DNA from: Curtobacterium sp. MCSS17_015
GTDB lineage: Bacteria > Actinomycetota > Actinomycetes > Actinomycetales > Microbacteriaceae
Length of the DNA stretch: 64,000 nt
Reading direction: 5' to 3'
NCBI RefSeq assembly: GCF_003234265.2
Contig: NZ_CP126256.1
Coordinates: forward strand, 2,108,001-2,172,000
This document shows positions 46,674-54,410 of the stretch, one piece after another (position 1 is the first letter of the stretch; the number at the start of each line of letters is the position of its first letter). The position numbers and the translations under genes are program-made. The notes under the pieces are model-generated. The model searched no databases, was not told where the DNA came from, and saw nothing but the letters and a program-made list of their open reading frames with translations.

Positions 46674-48386
46674 GTGACCGAACCGGAACCGTGGTGGACG
46701 GGAGCCGTCGTCTACCAGGTCTACCCGCGGAGCTTCGCCGACGGGAACGGGGACGGGGTCGGCGACCTCGCCGGGCTCCGGAAGCACCTCGACCACATCG
46801 CCGACCTCGGGGTGGACGTCATCTGGCTCTCCCCCGTCTACCGCTCCCCGCAGGCCGACAACGGCTACGACATCTCCGACCACGAGGACATCGACCCGCT
46901 GTTCGGCACGATCGACGAGTTCGACGCGCTGCTCGTCGAGGTGCACCGACGGGGCATGCGACTCGTCATGGACCTCGTCGTCAACCACTCCAGCGACCAG
47001 CACCCCTGGTTCCGCGCCGCACGGCGCTCGCGCACCTGCCCGAAGCACGACTGGTACATCTGGCGGGACCCGGTGGACGGCCACGAGCCCAACGACTGGC
47101 GCGCCGCGTTCGACGGGCCGGCGTGGTCGTGGGACCCCGGCACGGGTCAGTACTACCTGCACATGTTCACACCGCAGCAGCCGGACCTCAATTGGGAGAA
47201 CCCGGACATGCGTGAAGCCGTGTACGAGATGATGAACCGCTGGCTCGACCGCGGCGTCGACGGCTTCCGGATGGACGTCATCAACCACATCGCGAAGGAC
47301 GACGACGCGCTCTCCGGCGACAGCGACGCGTACGTCATGCAGCCGCGGATCCACGAGCACCTGCAGGAGATGCACGAGCGGGTGTTCGCCGGTCGGGACG
47401 CGCTGCTCACCGTCGGGGAGATGCCGGGCGTCACCGTCGAGGACGCCGCGCTGTTCACGGACCCCGAGCGACACGAGCTCGACATGGTGTTCCAGTTCGA
47501 GCACGTCGGCCTCGACCACGCGCCGGCGTCGAAGTTCACCCGCCAGGAGACCGATCTGCCGGCGCTGAAGGCCTCACTCGCGCGGTGGCAGACCGGGCTC
47601 GAAGCGCGCGGGTGGAACTCGTTGTACCTGTCGAACCACGACCAGCCGCGGCCGGTGTCACGGTTCGGGGCGGCGGCGCGGTCGGCGGCGGACGGTCCAG
47701 GGTCCGGGACGGACCCGTTCGCGTTCCGGTACGAGTCGGCGACGCTGCTCGCCACCGTGCTGCACCTGCACCGCGGCACGCCGTACGTGTACCAGGGCGA
47801 CGAGATCGGCATGGTCGACGCCGGGTTCACCGCGATCGAGCAGTACCGGGACGTCGAGTCGCTCAACTGGTTCCGTGGGGCCGTCGGCCGGGGCATGCCG
47901 ACGGCGTCGGCGCTCGAGGCCCTCGCCTTCCGGAGTCGCGACAACGCCCGCACGCCGATCCCCTGGGACGACAGCGAACCCGCCGGCGGGTTCTCGACCG
48001 CGCAGCCGTGGATCGGGATGGGTCAGGGCTGGCCGCGGATCACGGTCGCTGCCGACCGCGCCGCCGGGGACCGCTCGGTGTACGAGCACCACCGCCGCCT
48101 GATCGACCTGCGGCACCGGTCACGGACCGTGCGACTCGGGACCTTCGCGCTGCTCGAGCCGGAGCACCCTGCACTGTGGGCGTTCACGCGGTCGCTTCCC
48201 GCCGCGTCTGCTCGTGACGAGGACGACCCGCCGCTCGTCGTGGTCGCGAACCTGTCGGCGTCCGAGCTCGTCCTGCCGGCGGGTGTCGCGGGGCGGGCAG
48301 GCGACCTCGTGCTCGGGAACCTCGGGGAGCCGGACTCGGCCGGACGGTTGCGCCCGTGGGAGGCGCGCGTGCACGAGTGCCGGTGA
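46674..48386 (+). CDS. GH13 alpha-glucosidase (oligo-1,6-glucosidase/trehalose-6-phosphate hydrolase-like)
   Basis: 570 residues, intracellular (no signal peptide). YQVYPRSFADGNGDGVGDL opens the barrel. The catalytic nucleophile is D201 (GFRMDVI), the acid/base E249 (TVGEM) and the transition-state Asp D323 (SNHDQPR). GVGDLAGL and the QPDLNWENP block mark the alpha-1,4/1,6-glucosidase group. GTG start at 46674 has GAGGAGG upstream. It hydrolyses short alpha-glucosides such as sucrose, isomaltose or trehalose; which is not decided by sequence. Last chromosomal gene before the prophage attachment site. Confidence 0.93.
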   Translation: MTEPEPWWTGAVVYQVYPRSFADGNGDGVGDLAGLRKHLDHIADLGVDVIWLSPVYRSPQADNGYDISDHEDIDPLFGTIDEFDALLVEVHRRGMRLVMDLVVNHSSDQHPWFRAARRSRTCPKHDWYIWRDPVDGHEPNDWRAAFDGPAWSWDPGTGQYYLHMFTPQQPDLNWENPDMREAVYEMMNRWLDRGVDGFRMDVINHIAKDDDALSGDSDAYVMQPRIHEHLQEMHERVFAGRDALLTVGEMPGVTVEDAALFTDPERHELDMVFQFEHVGLDHAPASKFTRQETDLPALKASLARWQTGLEARGWNSLYLSNHDQPRPVSRFGAAARSAADGPGSGTDPFAFRYESATLLATVLHLHRGTPYVYQGDEIGMVDAGFTAIEQYRDVESLNWFRGAVGRGMPTASALEALAFRSRDNARTPIPWDDSEPAGGFSTAQPWIGMGQGWPRITVAADRAAGDRSVYEHHRRLIDLRHRSRTVRLGTFALLEPEHPALWAFTRSLPAASARDEDDPPLVVVANLSASELVLPAGVAGRAGDLVLGNLGEPDSAGRLRPWEARVHECR

Positions 48387-48458
48387 CGGGCCCCTGCGGG
48401 GAGGACGGCCGCCCTGCGGAGACAGGCTCTTCGGGGAAACGTCCTGCGGAGACACGAA

Positions 48459-48488
48459 ACCCCCTCGTTCCGGGAGGAACGAGGGGGT
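48459..48488. terminator. terminator between the glucosidase and the tRNA fragment
   Basis: Stem CCCCCTCGTTCC (48460-48471) with 48476-48487, loop GGGA, plus an A-T pair. On the minus strand it is followed by TTTCG, so it is the native terminator of the interrupted tRNA-Thr gene and may also end the glucosidase transcript. Confidence 0.85.
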
Positions 48489-48494
48489 GATCGG

Positions 48495-48541
48495 AGCCGC
48501 CTGTCGGAATCGAACCGACGACCTATTCATTACGAGTGAAT
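48495..48541 (-). other. attL: 3' half of tRNA-Thr(CGT), truncated by integration
   Basis: On the minus strand the anticodon arm (stem ATTCA/TGAAT, loop CTCGTAA, anticodon CGT), T arm (GTCGG-TTCGATT-CCGAC) and acceptor 3' strand AGGCGGC with discriminator T are perfect. The expected 5' acceptor GCCGCCT and D arm are absent: sequence diverges right after 48541. This is the classic left end of an element that recombined into a tRNA 3' half; the intact tRNA should be rebuilt at attR outside the window. Confidence 0.85.
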
Positions 48542-48696
48542 AGGAGCGGTAGAATGGGCACTGCGGCGATCTTCGCCACACCGCCCTACTTTCCCGAAAC
48601 TACGGGGATCGGGCTACCATCAGACAGCGCAACCGCAAACACTCGGATTGCGGTTAGTTGTGTGTACTGATGTGTGCACCACGGGAGGAGCCCAAG

Positions 48697-48987
48697 TTGA
48701 GGACATGGACGGTGGCTGACAACGGCTGCTGGCATTGGACTGGCGAGCTTGACCTCGACGGCTACGCATCGACTGGCGCTCCGTACCGCTCGGTTCATCG
48801 CGCGGTCTACGCCGAGCATCGGGGACCGATCCCCCGTCGGATGGTCCTCGACCACCGGTGCCACACGGACGACGCCGATTGTCCTGGTGGCCGGAGCTGC
48901 TTGCACCGTCGGTGCGTCAATCCTGACCATCTGGAACCCGTCAGCCAGGCTGAGAACATCAGGCGCAAGCGGACAAGGAGCGTCTAG
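48697..48987 (+). CDS. HNH endonuclease beside the integrase
   Basis: 96 residues from a TTG start chosen because GGGAGGAG lies 6 nt upstream; an ATG at 48670 is in frame but lacks such a site. After CWHWTGELDLDGYA comes the HNH core: LDHRCH, a Cys pair (C62, C68), and CVNPDHLEPVSQAENIRR with N75/H78. Such small HNH enzymes nick DNA near attachment or packaging sites in actinophages. The stop codon overlaps the integrase GTG by one base (TAGTG), so the two are coupled, an unusual position for a phage HNH gene. Confidence 0.8.
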   Translation: MRTWTVADNGCWHWTGELDLDGYASTGAPYRSVHRAVYAEHRGPIPRRMVLDHRCHTDDADCPGGRSCLHRRCVNPDHLEPVSQAENIRRKRTRSV

Positions 48988-50261
48988 TGCCGAGGAAGCG
49001 AGATTCCGGAGACGGAGCGCTCTACGCCATCCGTGGCGGCAAGCTCTGGCGTGCGGTGATCGATGATGGGTTCCACCCGGACGGCCGCCGGCGGCAGCGC
49101 ATGGTGACGTCGAAGACGAAGGAGGGGGCTCGGCGGAAGCTTGACGCCATCAAGGACCAGATCAAGCAGCACGGCTCCGCCCTCGACACGAAGACCACCG
49201 TGCAGCAATGGTCGGACCACTGGCTCGAGACGGTCGGGAAGCCGAACCTGAAGCCGAACACTCTCCTCTCCTACGAGTCGGTGGCGCGGAACTGGATCGT
49301 GCCAACCATCGGTACGAAGAAGGTCGCGTTCCTCAAGCCCTCTGACGTCCGGATTATGACGAAGGCCGTGGCCGACGCCGGACGGTCCTCGTCGACGTCG
49401 CGGAAGGCGTTCCAGGTCCTGTCCCTGATGCTCGAGTCGGCGCGTGTCGAGGGCATCGCAGCGAGGAACGTCTGCGAGGACGTCGACGCACCCGCGCAGG
49501 CTGCGTCCAACCGGGGCGCTCTGAGCACCGAGGCGGCCCTGAGCGTGCTGCAGGTGGCTGCGGAGCACGACGATGGCACGCGCTGGTGGGTGGCGCTGCT
49601 CGGCGGCCTCCGACAGGGCGAGCGCCTCGGCGCGCGGCTCGCCTCCCTGGACCTGGACTCCCCGACGCCGACGCTCGGCGTCGAGTGGGCGCTGTCCGAA
49701 GTGCCGTTCGAGCACGGATGCGGTGAGGACCCTGACGGCGGGTGGAAGTGCGGGAAGTCTCGCGCCGGATCGTGTCGCGCTCGCCGCCTCCGCATCCCGG
49801 ACGGATTCGAGTACGAGCAGCTCAACGGTCGCCTCTGCCTGATCCGACCGAAGTCCGGCAAGCCCCGGTACGTCCCACTCATGCCGGCGCTCGCCGAAGC
49901 GCTGCGCCGGTACCTGGTCAGCACGGCCGATCGCCCCAACCCGTACGGCCTCGTGTGGCGCAAGCCGAACGGTGAACCGTACCTGTGGGGCGAGGACGAG
50001 CAGAGCTGGCGCGACCTACTGTTCGAGGCTGGCGTCATCGAGGAGGAGCACCTGGCCCCGGGGTCGCCGGTGCCGACGACGCACTGGGCCCGCCACACCA
50101 CCGCGACCGTCCTCATGGAGCTCGGCGTCGACGCGAAGATCATCGGCGAGATCGTGGGCCACCAGTCGGAGGCAGTGACTCGGCGCTACCAGCACGTGTC
50201 ATCGGCCGCCGCCCGAGACGCGATGGACAAGCTTGGTTCCCACTTCGCACTTCGCGTCTAG
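48987..50261 (+). CDS. int: prophage integrase, tyrosine recombinase
   Basis: Catalyses integration and excision at the tRNA site. 424 residues: N-terminal arm-binding domain (1-60), SAM-like core-binding domain (about 70-165), catalytic domain with R209 (GLRQGERLG), K289 (RPKSGKPRYVPL), H366-x-x-R369 (THWARHTTATV), H392 (GHQS) and nucleophile Y401. An insertion at about 242-268 carries C245, C255 and C263 (HGCGED, KCGKSRAGSC), possibly a metal site. It starts with GTG at 48987. Confidence 0.96.
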   Translation: MPRKRDSGDGALYAIRGGKLWRAVIDDGFHPDGRRRQRMVTSKTKEGARRKLDAIKDQIKQHGSALDTKTTVQQWSDHWLETVGKPNLKPNTLLSYESVARNWIVPTIGTKKVAFLKPSDVRIMTKAVADAGRSSSTSRKAFQVLSLMLESARVEGIAARNVCEDVDAPAQAASNRGALSTEAALSVLQVAAEHDDGTRWWVALLGGLRQGERLGARLASLDLDSPTPTLGVEWALSEVPFEHGCGEDPDGGWKCGKSRAGSCRARRLRIPDGFEYEQLNGRLCLIRPKSGKPRYVPLMPALAEALRRYLVSTADRPNPYGLVWRKPNGEPYLWGEDEQSWRDLLFEAGVIEEEHLAPGSPVPTTHWARHTTATVLMELGVDAKIIGEIVGHQSEAVTRRYQHVSSAAARDAMDKLGSHFALRV

Positions 50262-50284
50262 CAATCAGCATCAGCCATCAACCA

Positions 50285-50313
50285 CTGTCAACGACAACAG
50301 TTCGTGGTAGAGT
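50285..50313 (+). promoter_or_regulatory. promoter of the HicA-like gene with overlapping dyad
   Basis: CTGTCA (50285-50290), 17-bp spacer, TAGAGT (50308-50313). The dyad ACTGT...ACAGT (50284-50301) overlaps the -35 and could be an operator for the HTH protein encoded downstream. Confidence 0.5.
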
Positions 50314-50371
50314 GGTTAGTACGCCAGCACCCAGCCGGTGGACATCGCAACTAAACAGGGATGGAGGTCCC

Positions 50372-50578
50372 ATGACCGACAAGTGGGTCAAGGAACTCCG
50401 CGAGGAACTCGAAGCTCAGAGCTTCGAAGTGACCGAGAGGACGAAGGGCTGGATGGTAAAGCCACCCGATCCAGAAGCCTCTCTCGTCATGCTGCATCTC
50501 ACGAACTCAGACCACCGGTCGCGCGCGAACGCGATCGCTGCTCTGAAGAGGTCCGGCTTCCTCCCGCGGAGGAAGTAG
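50372..50578 (+). CDS. small HicA-like protein
   Basis: 68 residues with GGAGG upstream of the ATG. The pattern KELREELEAQSFEVTERTKGWMV, quoted in part as KELREELEAQSF, then LVMLHLTNSDHRSRANAIAALKRSGF resembles the dsRBD-like fold of HicA mRNA interferases, including the C-terminal helix. The catalytic Gly-Ser-His of HicA is replaced by T-K-G-W, so ribonuclease activity is doubtful. It stands before an HTH protein with its own promoter, as in toxin-antitoxin pairs. The match is by pattern only, and it may be an unrelated small phage protein. Confidence 0.5.
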   Translation: MTDKWVKELREELEAQSFEVTERTKGWMVKPPDPEASLVMLHLTNSDHRSRANAIAALKRSGFLPRRK

Positions 50579-50584
50579 CGCGGA

Positions 50585-50619
50585 TGGGGGAAGAACAGTT
50601 TGCGGCTGAACTTCCCCCA
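50585..50619 (+). terminator. weak hairpin after the HicA-like gene
   Basis: TGGGGGAAG (50585-50593) pairs with CTTCCCCCA (50611-50619) across 17 nt. No U-tract. Confidence 0.4.
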
Positions 50620-50706
50620 CCGTAGCACTGCCCGCACGCCGCATCACAGACCTCCATCCCATTCGGATACCCAACTCACCACGACAGGTCAACCAGGAGG
50701 CACCCC

Positions 50707-51195
50707 ATGCGCACGAACTGGTACGTGGACGTCGAGCTCTCCACTGCTGATCGGATCAGCAGCGACGCCGCGTTCAACGTGCTCGAGGCGCTCGCTCCTT
50801 ACGCAGGACAGATCAGCCTCGACCCGGCATCCAGTCGGGTCGGAGCAAGCCTGACCGTAGAAGCGACCAACGCCAACGCCGCGGTCTCCGCGGCGCAGTC
50901 AATCATCGAAACCACCTTCCCTCAGTCCGAGGTCGTTCAGCTCGACGTCATGACGGAAGAAGTTCGGGAGGACCGCAACAACCATCCCACCATCCCGGAG
51001 CTTGTCGGCTTCGTCGAGATCGCCGATATGGCGGGCGTTAGTCGCCAGCGGGCGCGCACCATCGCGCAGCGCAACGACTTCCCTGCCGCGGTCGTCGAGA
51101 CCGCCGCCGGCCCGCTTCGGGTGAAAGCAGCAGTCGAAAGCTGGCTTCAGACCTGGTCTCGCAAACCTGGTCGGCCGGCCGCCGTAACGCTGTAA
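50707..51195 (+). CDS. HTH-containing protein, possible antitoxin or excision regulator
   Basis: 162 residues with AGGAGG before the ATG. The N-terminal ~90 residues form an alternating beta/alpha pattern (YVDVELSTADRISSD, SLTVEATNANAAVSAAQ) like a small ferredoxin-fold ligand or pairing domain. Residues about 105-150 are an AlpA/MerR-type HTH: VEIADMAGVSRQRARTIAQR followed by the wing-like DFPAAVVE and a helix ending VESWLQTW. Position after the HicA-like gene suggests a pair. Function is not established. It ends at a strong terminator. Confidence 0.55.
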   Translation: MRTNWYVDVELSTADRISSDAAFNVLEALAPYAGQISLDPASSRVGASLTVEATNANAAVSAAQSIIETTFPQSEVVQLDVMTEEVREDRNNHPTIPELVGFVEIADMAGVSRQRARTIAQRNDFPAAVVETAAGPLRVKAAVESWLQTWSRKPGRPAAVTL

Positions 51196-51227
51196 GCAAA
51201 CACACCACCGCCATCCCTGGCAAGCAA

Positions 51228-51266
51228 GACGCCCTCGCAGCCCTTTGGGCGGGCTGCGAGGGCGTC
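51228..51266 (+). terminator. strong terminator of the two-gene unit
   Basis: Perfect 16-bp stem GACGCCCTCGCAGCCC (51228-51243) with 51251-51266, 7-nt loop, followed by TCTCTGT. It isolates the small pair from the 458-residue gene. Confidence 0.85.
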
Positions 51267-51327
51267 TCTCTGTAGCTAGACAGGGCTCGGCGGTGCAAAA
51301 GCCGGCCTTGCAAAGGACAATCGTGCC

Positions 51328-52704
51328 ATGCCGCACGCGAGCCATCACCTCAACGACAAGCAGCTCCGCGTGCTCCGCTGGGTCGAACGCGGCTGCCCTG
51401 ACGGTGAGTACGTCGACGACAACTATGGCCACCGCATCACCGCGAAGGCGCTCGCCAGCCGCGGTTTGCTGACCATCACCGGGCACGGTCCGAGTTGGAA
51501 GGCAGTTCTCACAGCGGCCGGCACCGCTCGGGTGGCTGCCGAACAGGGAGCGCCGACGGTGCAAGCGCCGGACTCAGGAGCTCAAAGCAGCGCCGCTGAA
51601 GAACTCGTCGCGCGGCTTGACGCAGCAGGCCGTGCGCTCACGATCGACAAGCCGGACGGCGATGTCGACTACGTCAAGCTCGTTGACGCGGTGAATCGCA
51701 GTGATGCCCGACCGCGAGGCAAAAAGCTCTCGTGCCGACGCAAGCACTGGACGCAAGCGTGGCCGCTCGTGATCGAGTACGACGACTTCTTCTGGGATCT
51801 GGTCGACGTGCCGAATGTCCCTCCGGTCGCGCCGCGCGCCCGCCTAGGAGCGCACGCCAAGACCTTCGCTGAAAGCAAGTCTGATCAGTTCGTGACGAAG
51901 GAGCTGATCCCCCGAGCATCGCGAGTCATCGAGGCCTTCGCCCGCTATGCCGAGCAGCTGGGCTACGCGGTTCGGGATCCTCGAGAGGTCGACGCGAAGA
52001 AGCAGCGACGTGGGGAGCGCATACCTCCGTGGAGTGGACACGTCGAGGTTGACACGGGCGACACCGTCATGCGAATTCAGCTGCGGGAGGTCGCGGGCCG
52101 CGGTGGGAAGAAGTTCGAGTACTACCAAGCCGGGAAGTTCGACCAGCAGGAGTACAACCGGATCCAACGTCTCCCCGCTTGGCAGCAGAGCCGCCACTAC
52201 TGGTTCGTCCCCACAGGCCAGCTCGAGATCCGTCTTGCTCGCCCCAACTCTAGCTTCGATGGCGCGAAGTGGGCTCAGACGAAGACTCGGACGGTAGAGG
52301 ACCGTCTCGGGGAGGTCTTTCAAAGCATCGAGGTCGGTCGGCTGCAGGCTCAAGCACGGGTGCGTCAGGCAGAAGAACACAAGCGACAGCGCGCTGTTGA
52401 CTGGGCTGCAGCGATGGAGAAGGCGAAGCGGCTCTTCCGCGATGAACAGCGGCGGGCGCTTATCGCCAGCCATGCAGCCACATGGGCGGAGTACCAACAG
52501 CTGGAATCGTTCACCGATGAACTGGTTCGGCGATACCAAGCCGGTGAGGACGACCTAGGGCCATGGGTCACACTCGCGCAGTCGGTCACCGCCGACGCCG
52601 ACCCCTTCCGCAGCCTCTCCGGCCACACCTTCCCCGACCCGAAGCACGAAGATCTCCGCCCGTTCCTACGAGGGTGGAGCCCGTACGGGCCGGAGCACCA
52701 GTAG
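51328..52704 (+). CDS. 458-residue protein of unknown function (prophage accessory)
   Basis: Not recognised. The first ~75 residues (DKQLRVLRWVERGCPDG to KALASRGLLTITGHGPSWKA) look like a winged-helix DNA-binding module. The middle (about 100-330) is a mixed alpha/beta region with many aromatic residues and charged patches (RRKHWTQAWPLVIEYDDFFWDL, quoted in part as EYDDFFWDLVDV). Residues about 345-400 are a Gln/Arg/Glu-rich coiled coil. An AAAGGA ribosome-binding site precedes the ATG. It is a single-gene unit between a terminator and the lysogeny region, the usual place for host-benefit or defence cargo. Confidence 0.6.
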   Translation: MPHASHHLNDKQLRVLRWVERGCPDGEYVDDNYGHRITAKALASRGLLTITGHGPSWKAVLTAAGTARVAAEQGAPTVQAPDSGAQSSAAEELVARLDAAGRALTIDKPDGDVDYVKLVDAVNRSDARPRGKKLSCRRKHWTQAWPLVIEYDDFFWDLVDVPNVPPVAPRARLGAHAKTFAESKSDQFVTKELIPRASRVIEAFARYAEQLGYAVRDPREVDAKKQRRGERIPPWSGHVEVDTGDTVMRIQLREVAGRGGKKFEYYQAGKFDQQEYNRIQRLPAWQQSRHYWFVPTGQLEIRLARPNSSFDGAKWAQTKTRTVEDRLGEVFQSIEVGRLQAQARVRQAEEHKRQRAVDWAAAMEKAKRLFRDEQRRALIASHAATWAEYQQLESFTDELVRRYQAGEDDLGPWVTLAQSVTADADPFRSLSGHTFPDPKHEDLRPFLRGWSPYGPEHQ

Positions 52705-52710
52705 GAGCCA

Positions 52711-53145
52711 TCAAGCCGTGGGCAGCAGGTTCGCGGCGGCAACGTCTGCGCCAAGCTCCCCACGAGCCGATCGACTGCACGTGCGCTCGCCCCGAGGCGC
52801 TGGATGCACATGGCTCGATAGTCGTCGATCACCTCGACGGTCACCCCGAGCTCGTCGGCGATGTGGAAGACGTCGGCGCTGACGTTCTCCGCGGATGCGT
52901 AGTCAATCGAGTGCACTAGGAGGAAGGCGGCGTAGGCACGCGCCGTCCCGCCCGTCCCCGCAGGTGTGCCCGTGGTGAACGTGCCCAAGCTCGTGCGCGA
53001 CGACGCTGCGCTTCTCGTTCGGTGTCGAGCTGATGTCGACCTTCACGACGCGTTGCTCGGCGTCATAGAAGCCGTTGGCGTCGTCGATGTGCACGTACGC
53101 GATCCGGACGCCGTAGGACGCTGCGAGCTAAATCAGGTCTTTCAT
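52711..53145 (-). pseudogene. ImmA/IrrE-family metallopeptidase gene with amber codon and two compensating frameshifts
   Basis: The ATG at 53145 (AGAGGAAG upstream) reads MKDLI, then TAG (53128-53130) where CAG (Gln) is expected, then LAASYGVRIAYVHIDDANGF and the zinc motif HELGHVHHGH. Near 52956-52959 a G-run shifts the sense frame to RAYAAFLLVHSIDYASAE and beyond; near 52750 it shifts back, ending ADVAAANLLPTA with TGA at 52711. The total length stays 145 codons. Intact homologues cleave phage repressors to allow induction. Three lesions mean no functional product, unless they are assembly errors. Confidence 0.75.
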
Positions 53146-53155
53146 GCACTTCCTC

Positions 53156-53866
53156 TCATTCAGCGTGCGGCTCATCCGCCTTTCTCGGTCCTCGGTGTGC
53201 CGACTCGCCATAGGCCGACTGCACCTCAGCCTCGGTCTCAATGCCGGCCTCGTCGTCTTCGCCCGGAGGTGAGACGCTCGGCTTCGGGAAGCTGATGCGA
53301 GACCGGAAGGAGTCCTTCCGGGTCGAGTTTGCGTCCGCTCTTGCTGCGATCTGCGACGCCCGGAAGATGATCTCCTGCAGCGGGTCGTGACTCTTCGTCG
53401 CATTGAAAACGGAGTAGGTGCCGGAGTCGATCACGATAGAGACAACCGACGCAGTCAGCTGACGAATGAGTTCTGGATCCACGCCGCTTGCGGTAGCGAG
53501 CTCCGCCCAGTCCAGCGCTTCCGCTGCCCCGTCGTACATATCCGACAGGTTTTGAATCTGCTCTCCGTTGAGGGGACCGTCACCAAAGATCCGGCGGACG
53601 GATGCTCGAAGGTCCGACTGAAAGTCGTCGCCGTCGATGTCCATGTTGATCTGTGGAGGCAACTTCATTGCCACATCGATGTCCGCCTTGGGGAGGAAGC
53701 GCCTCACGTCCGACCACCACTTTCGAGGCACTGCGTCGTCGCTGCTGCGCTCCCAATTGCCTACGGTTCGGAGAGATACGCCCACCCGATCTGCTACCTG
53801 CTGCTGGGTGAGGTGGGCTGCTTCGCGCGCGCTCCTCAACGACTCTCCTGTGATCACGAACGCCAT
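53156..53866 (-). CDS. prophage repressor, XRE-type HTH
   Basis: 236 residues. The N-terminal HTH spans about 10-45 (EAAHLTQQQVADRVGVSLRT, then VGNWERS). The rest lacks a peptidase S24 domain, so it is not a LexA-like self-cleaving repressor; regulation by a partner ImmA-type protease would be expected. A Pro/Glu/Asp-rich C-terminal region follows about residue 195. Divergent from a Cro-like gene, with shared operator-like repeats. ATG at 53866 has a GATTCT -10 6 nt upstream. Confidence 0.8.
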   Translation of the reverse strand: MAFVITGESLRSAREAAHLTQQQVADRVGVSLRTVGNWERSSDDAVPRKWWSDVRRFLPKADIDVAMKLPPQINMDIDGDDFQSDLRASVRRIFGDGPLNGEQIQNLSDMYDGAAEALDWAELATASGVDPELIRQLTASVVSIVIDSGTYSVFNATKSHDPLQEIIFRASQIAARADANSTRKDSFRSRISFPKPSVSPPGEDDEAGIETEAEVQSAYGESAHRGPRKADEPHAE

Positions 53867-53872
53867 TCAAGC

Positions 53873-53982
53873 AGAATCAGGCAACGGATGGCAACCGCCG
53901 GACCGCTCCAACCCCACAACCGCGCGACACGAAGGAAAACTTCGTTGCCACTCCCGCCAAACGCAGTCTTTTTGCCTACTAT
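53873..53982. promoter_or_regulatory. divergent repressor/cro promoter region with three GGCAAC boxes
   Basis: Minus-strand -10 GATTCT (53873-53878) lies 6 nt before the repressor ATG; plus-strand -10 TACTAT (53977-53982) lies 6 nt before the Cro-like ATG. Both would give leaderless transcripts. GGCAAC occurs at 53880-53885 and 53890-53895 and inverted (GTTGCC) at 53944-53949: candidate operators. Confidence 0.55.
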
Positions 53983-53988
53983 GGACAC

Positions 53989-54216
53989 ATGCAGACACGA
54001 CGACTGAACGGGACGGCCCTCCAGGTCATCCGCGAACTCGCGGGTCTCCGTCACGGGCAGCTCGCCAAGCGTGCGGAGGTCGACCCCGGCTACCTCACCA
54101 AGCTCGAGAACGGCGCACGACAGCCGTCCCCCGCTGTCATGCGCAGGCTCGCTGACTCCCTTGGGGTCTCGCTGGAAGCAATCAGCTACCCGGTCATCAC
54201 GCAGGAGGCTGCATGA
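53989..54216 (+). CDS. Cro-like XRE-family HTH protein
   Basis: 75 residues, essentially one HTH_3 domain: VIRELAGLRHGQLAKRAEVD then PGYLTKLENGARQPSP and a C-terminal dimer helix. Its size and divergence from the repressor fit a Cro-type early switch protein. Leaderless by its -10. The stop overlaps the next ATG (ATGA). Confidence 0.82.
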   Translation: MQTRRLNGTALQVIRELAGLRHGQLAKRAEVDPGYLTKLENGARQPSPAVMRRLADSLGVSLEAISYPVITQEAA

Positions 54217-54410
54217 CGGTTCCCCGCATCGAGTTCGCTCCCGCCCTGTTCACCCGGGAGCTCGCCGCCTACTACATCAGCGGCAGCCTTCGCGACGTTG
54301 ATGACCTTCGAGCCAAGGGTGAGTTGATACCCGTCGGCGACACCAAGCGGATCAAGTTCCGCAAGGAGGACCTCGACCGCTACGTCGCGGGCCTCACCGA
54401 GCGGGACTAA
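54213..54410 (+). CDS. excisionase-like small HTH protein
   Basis: 65 residues. ELAAYYISGSLRDVDDLRAKGELIPVG then KRIKFRKEDLDRYVAGL is the compact winged-helix pattern of MerR-like excisionases (quoted in parts: TRELAAYYISGSLRDV and FRKEDLDRYV). Likely directs integrase toward excision. Coupled to the Cro-like gene by a 4-bp overlap, so it is expressed in the early lytic transcript. Confidence 0.72.
   Translation: MTVPRIEFAPALFTRELAAYYISGSLRDVDDLRAKGELIPVGDTKRIKFRKEDLDRYVAGLTERD

Noticed and set aside
48542..48600. A 5' half completing the tRNA at 48495-48541
   Set aside because: The sequence shows no GCCGCCT acceptor strand and no GGTAGAGC-type D arm; the tRNA is truncated.
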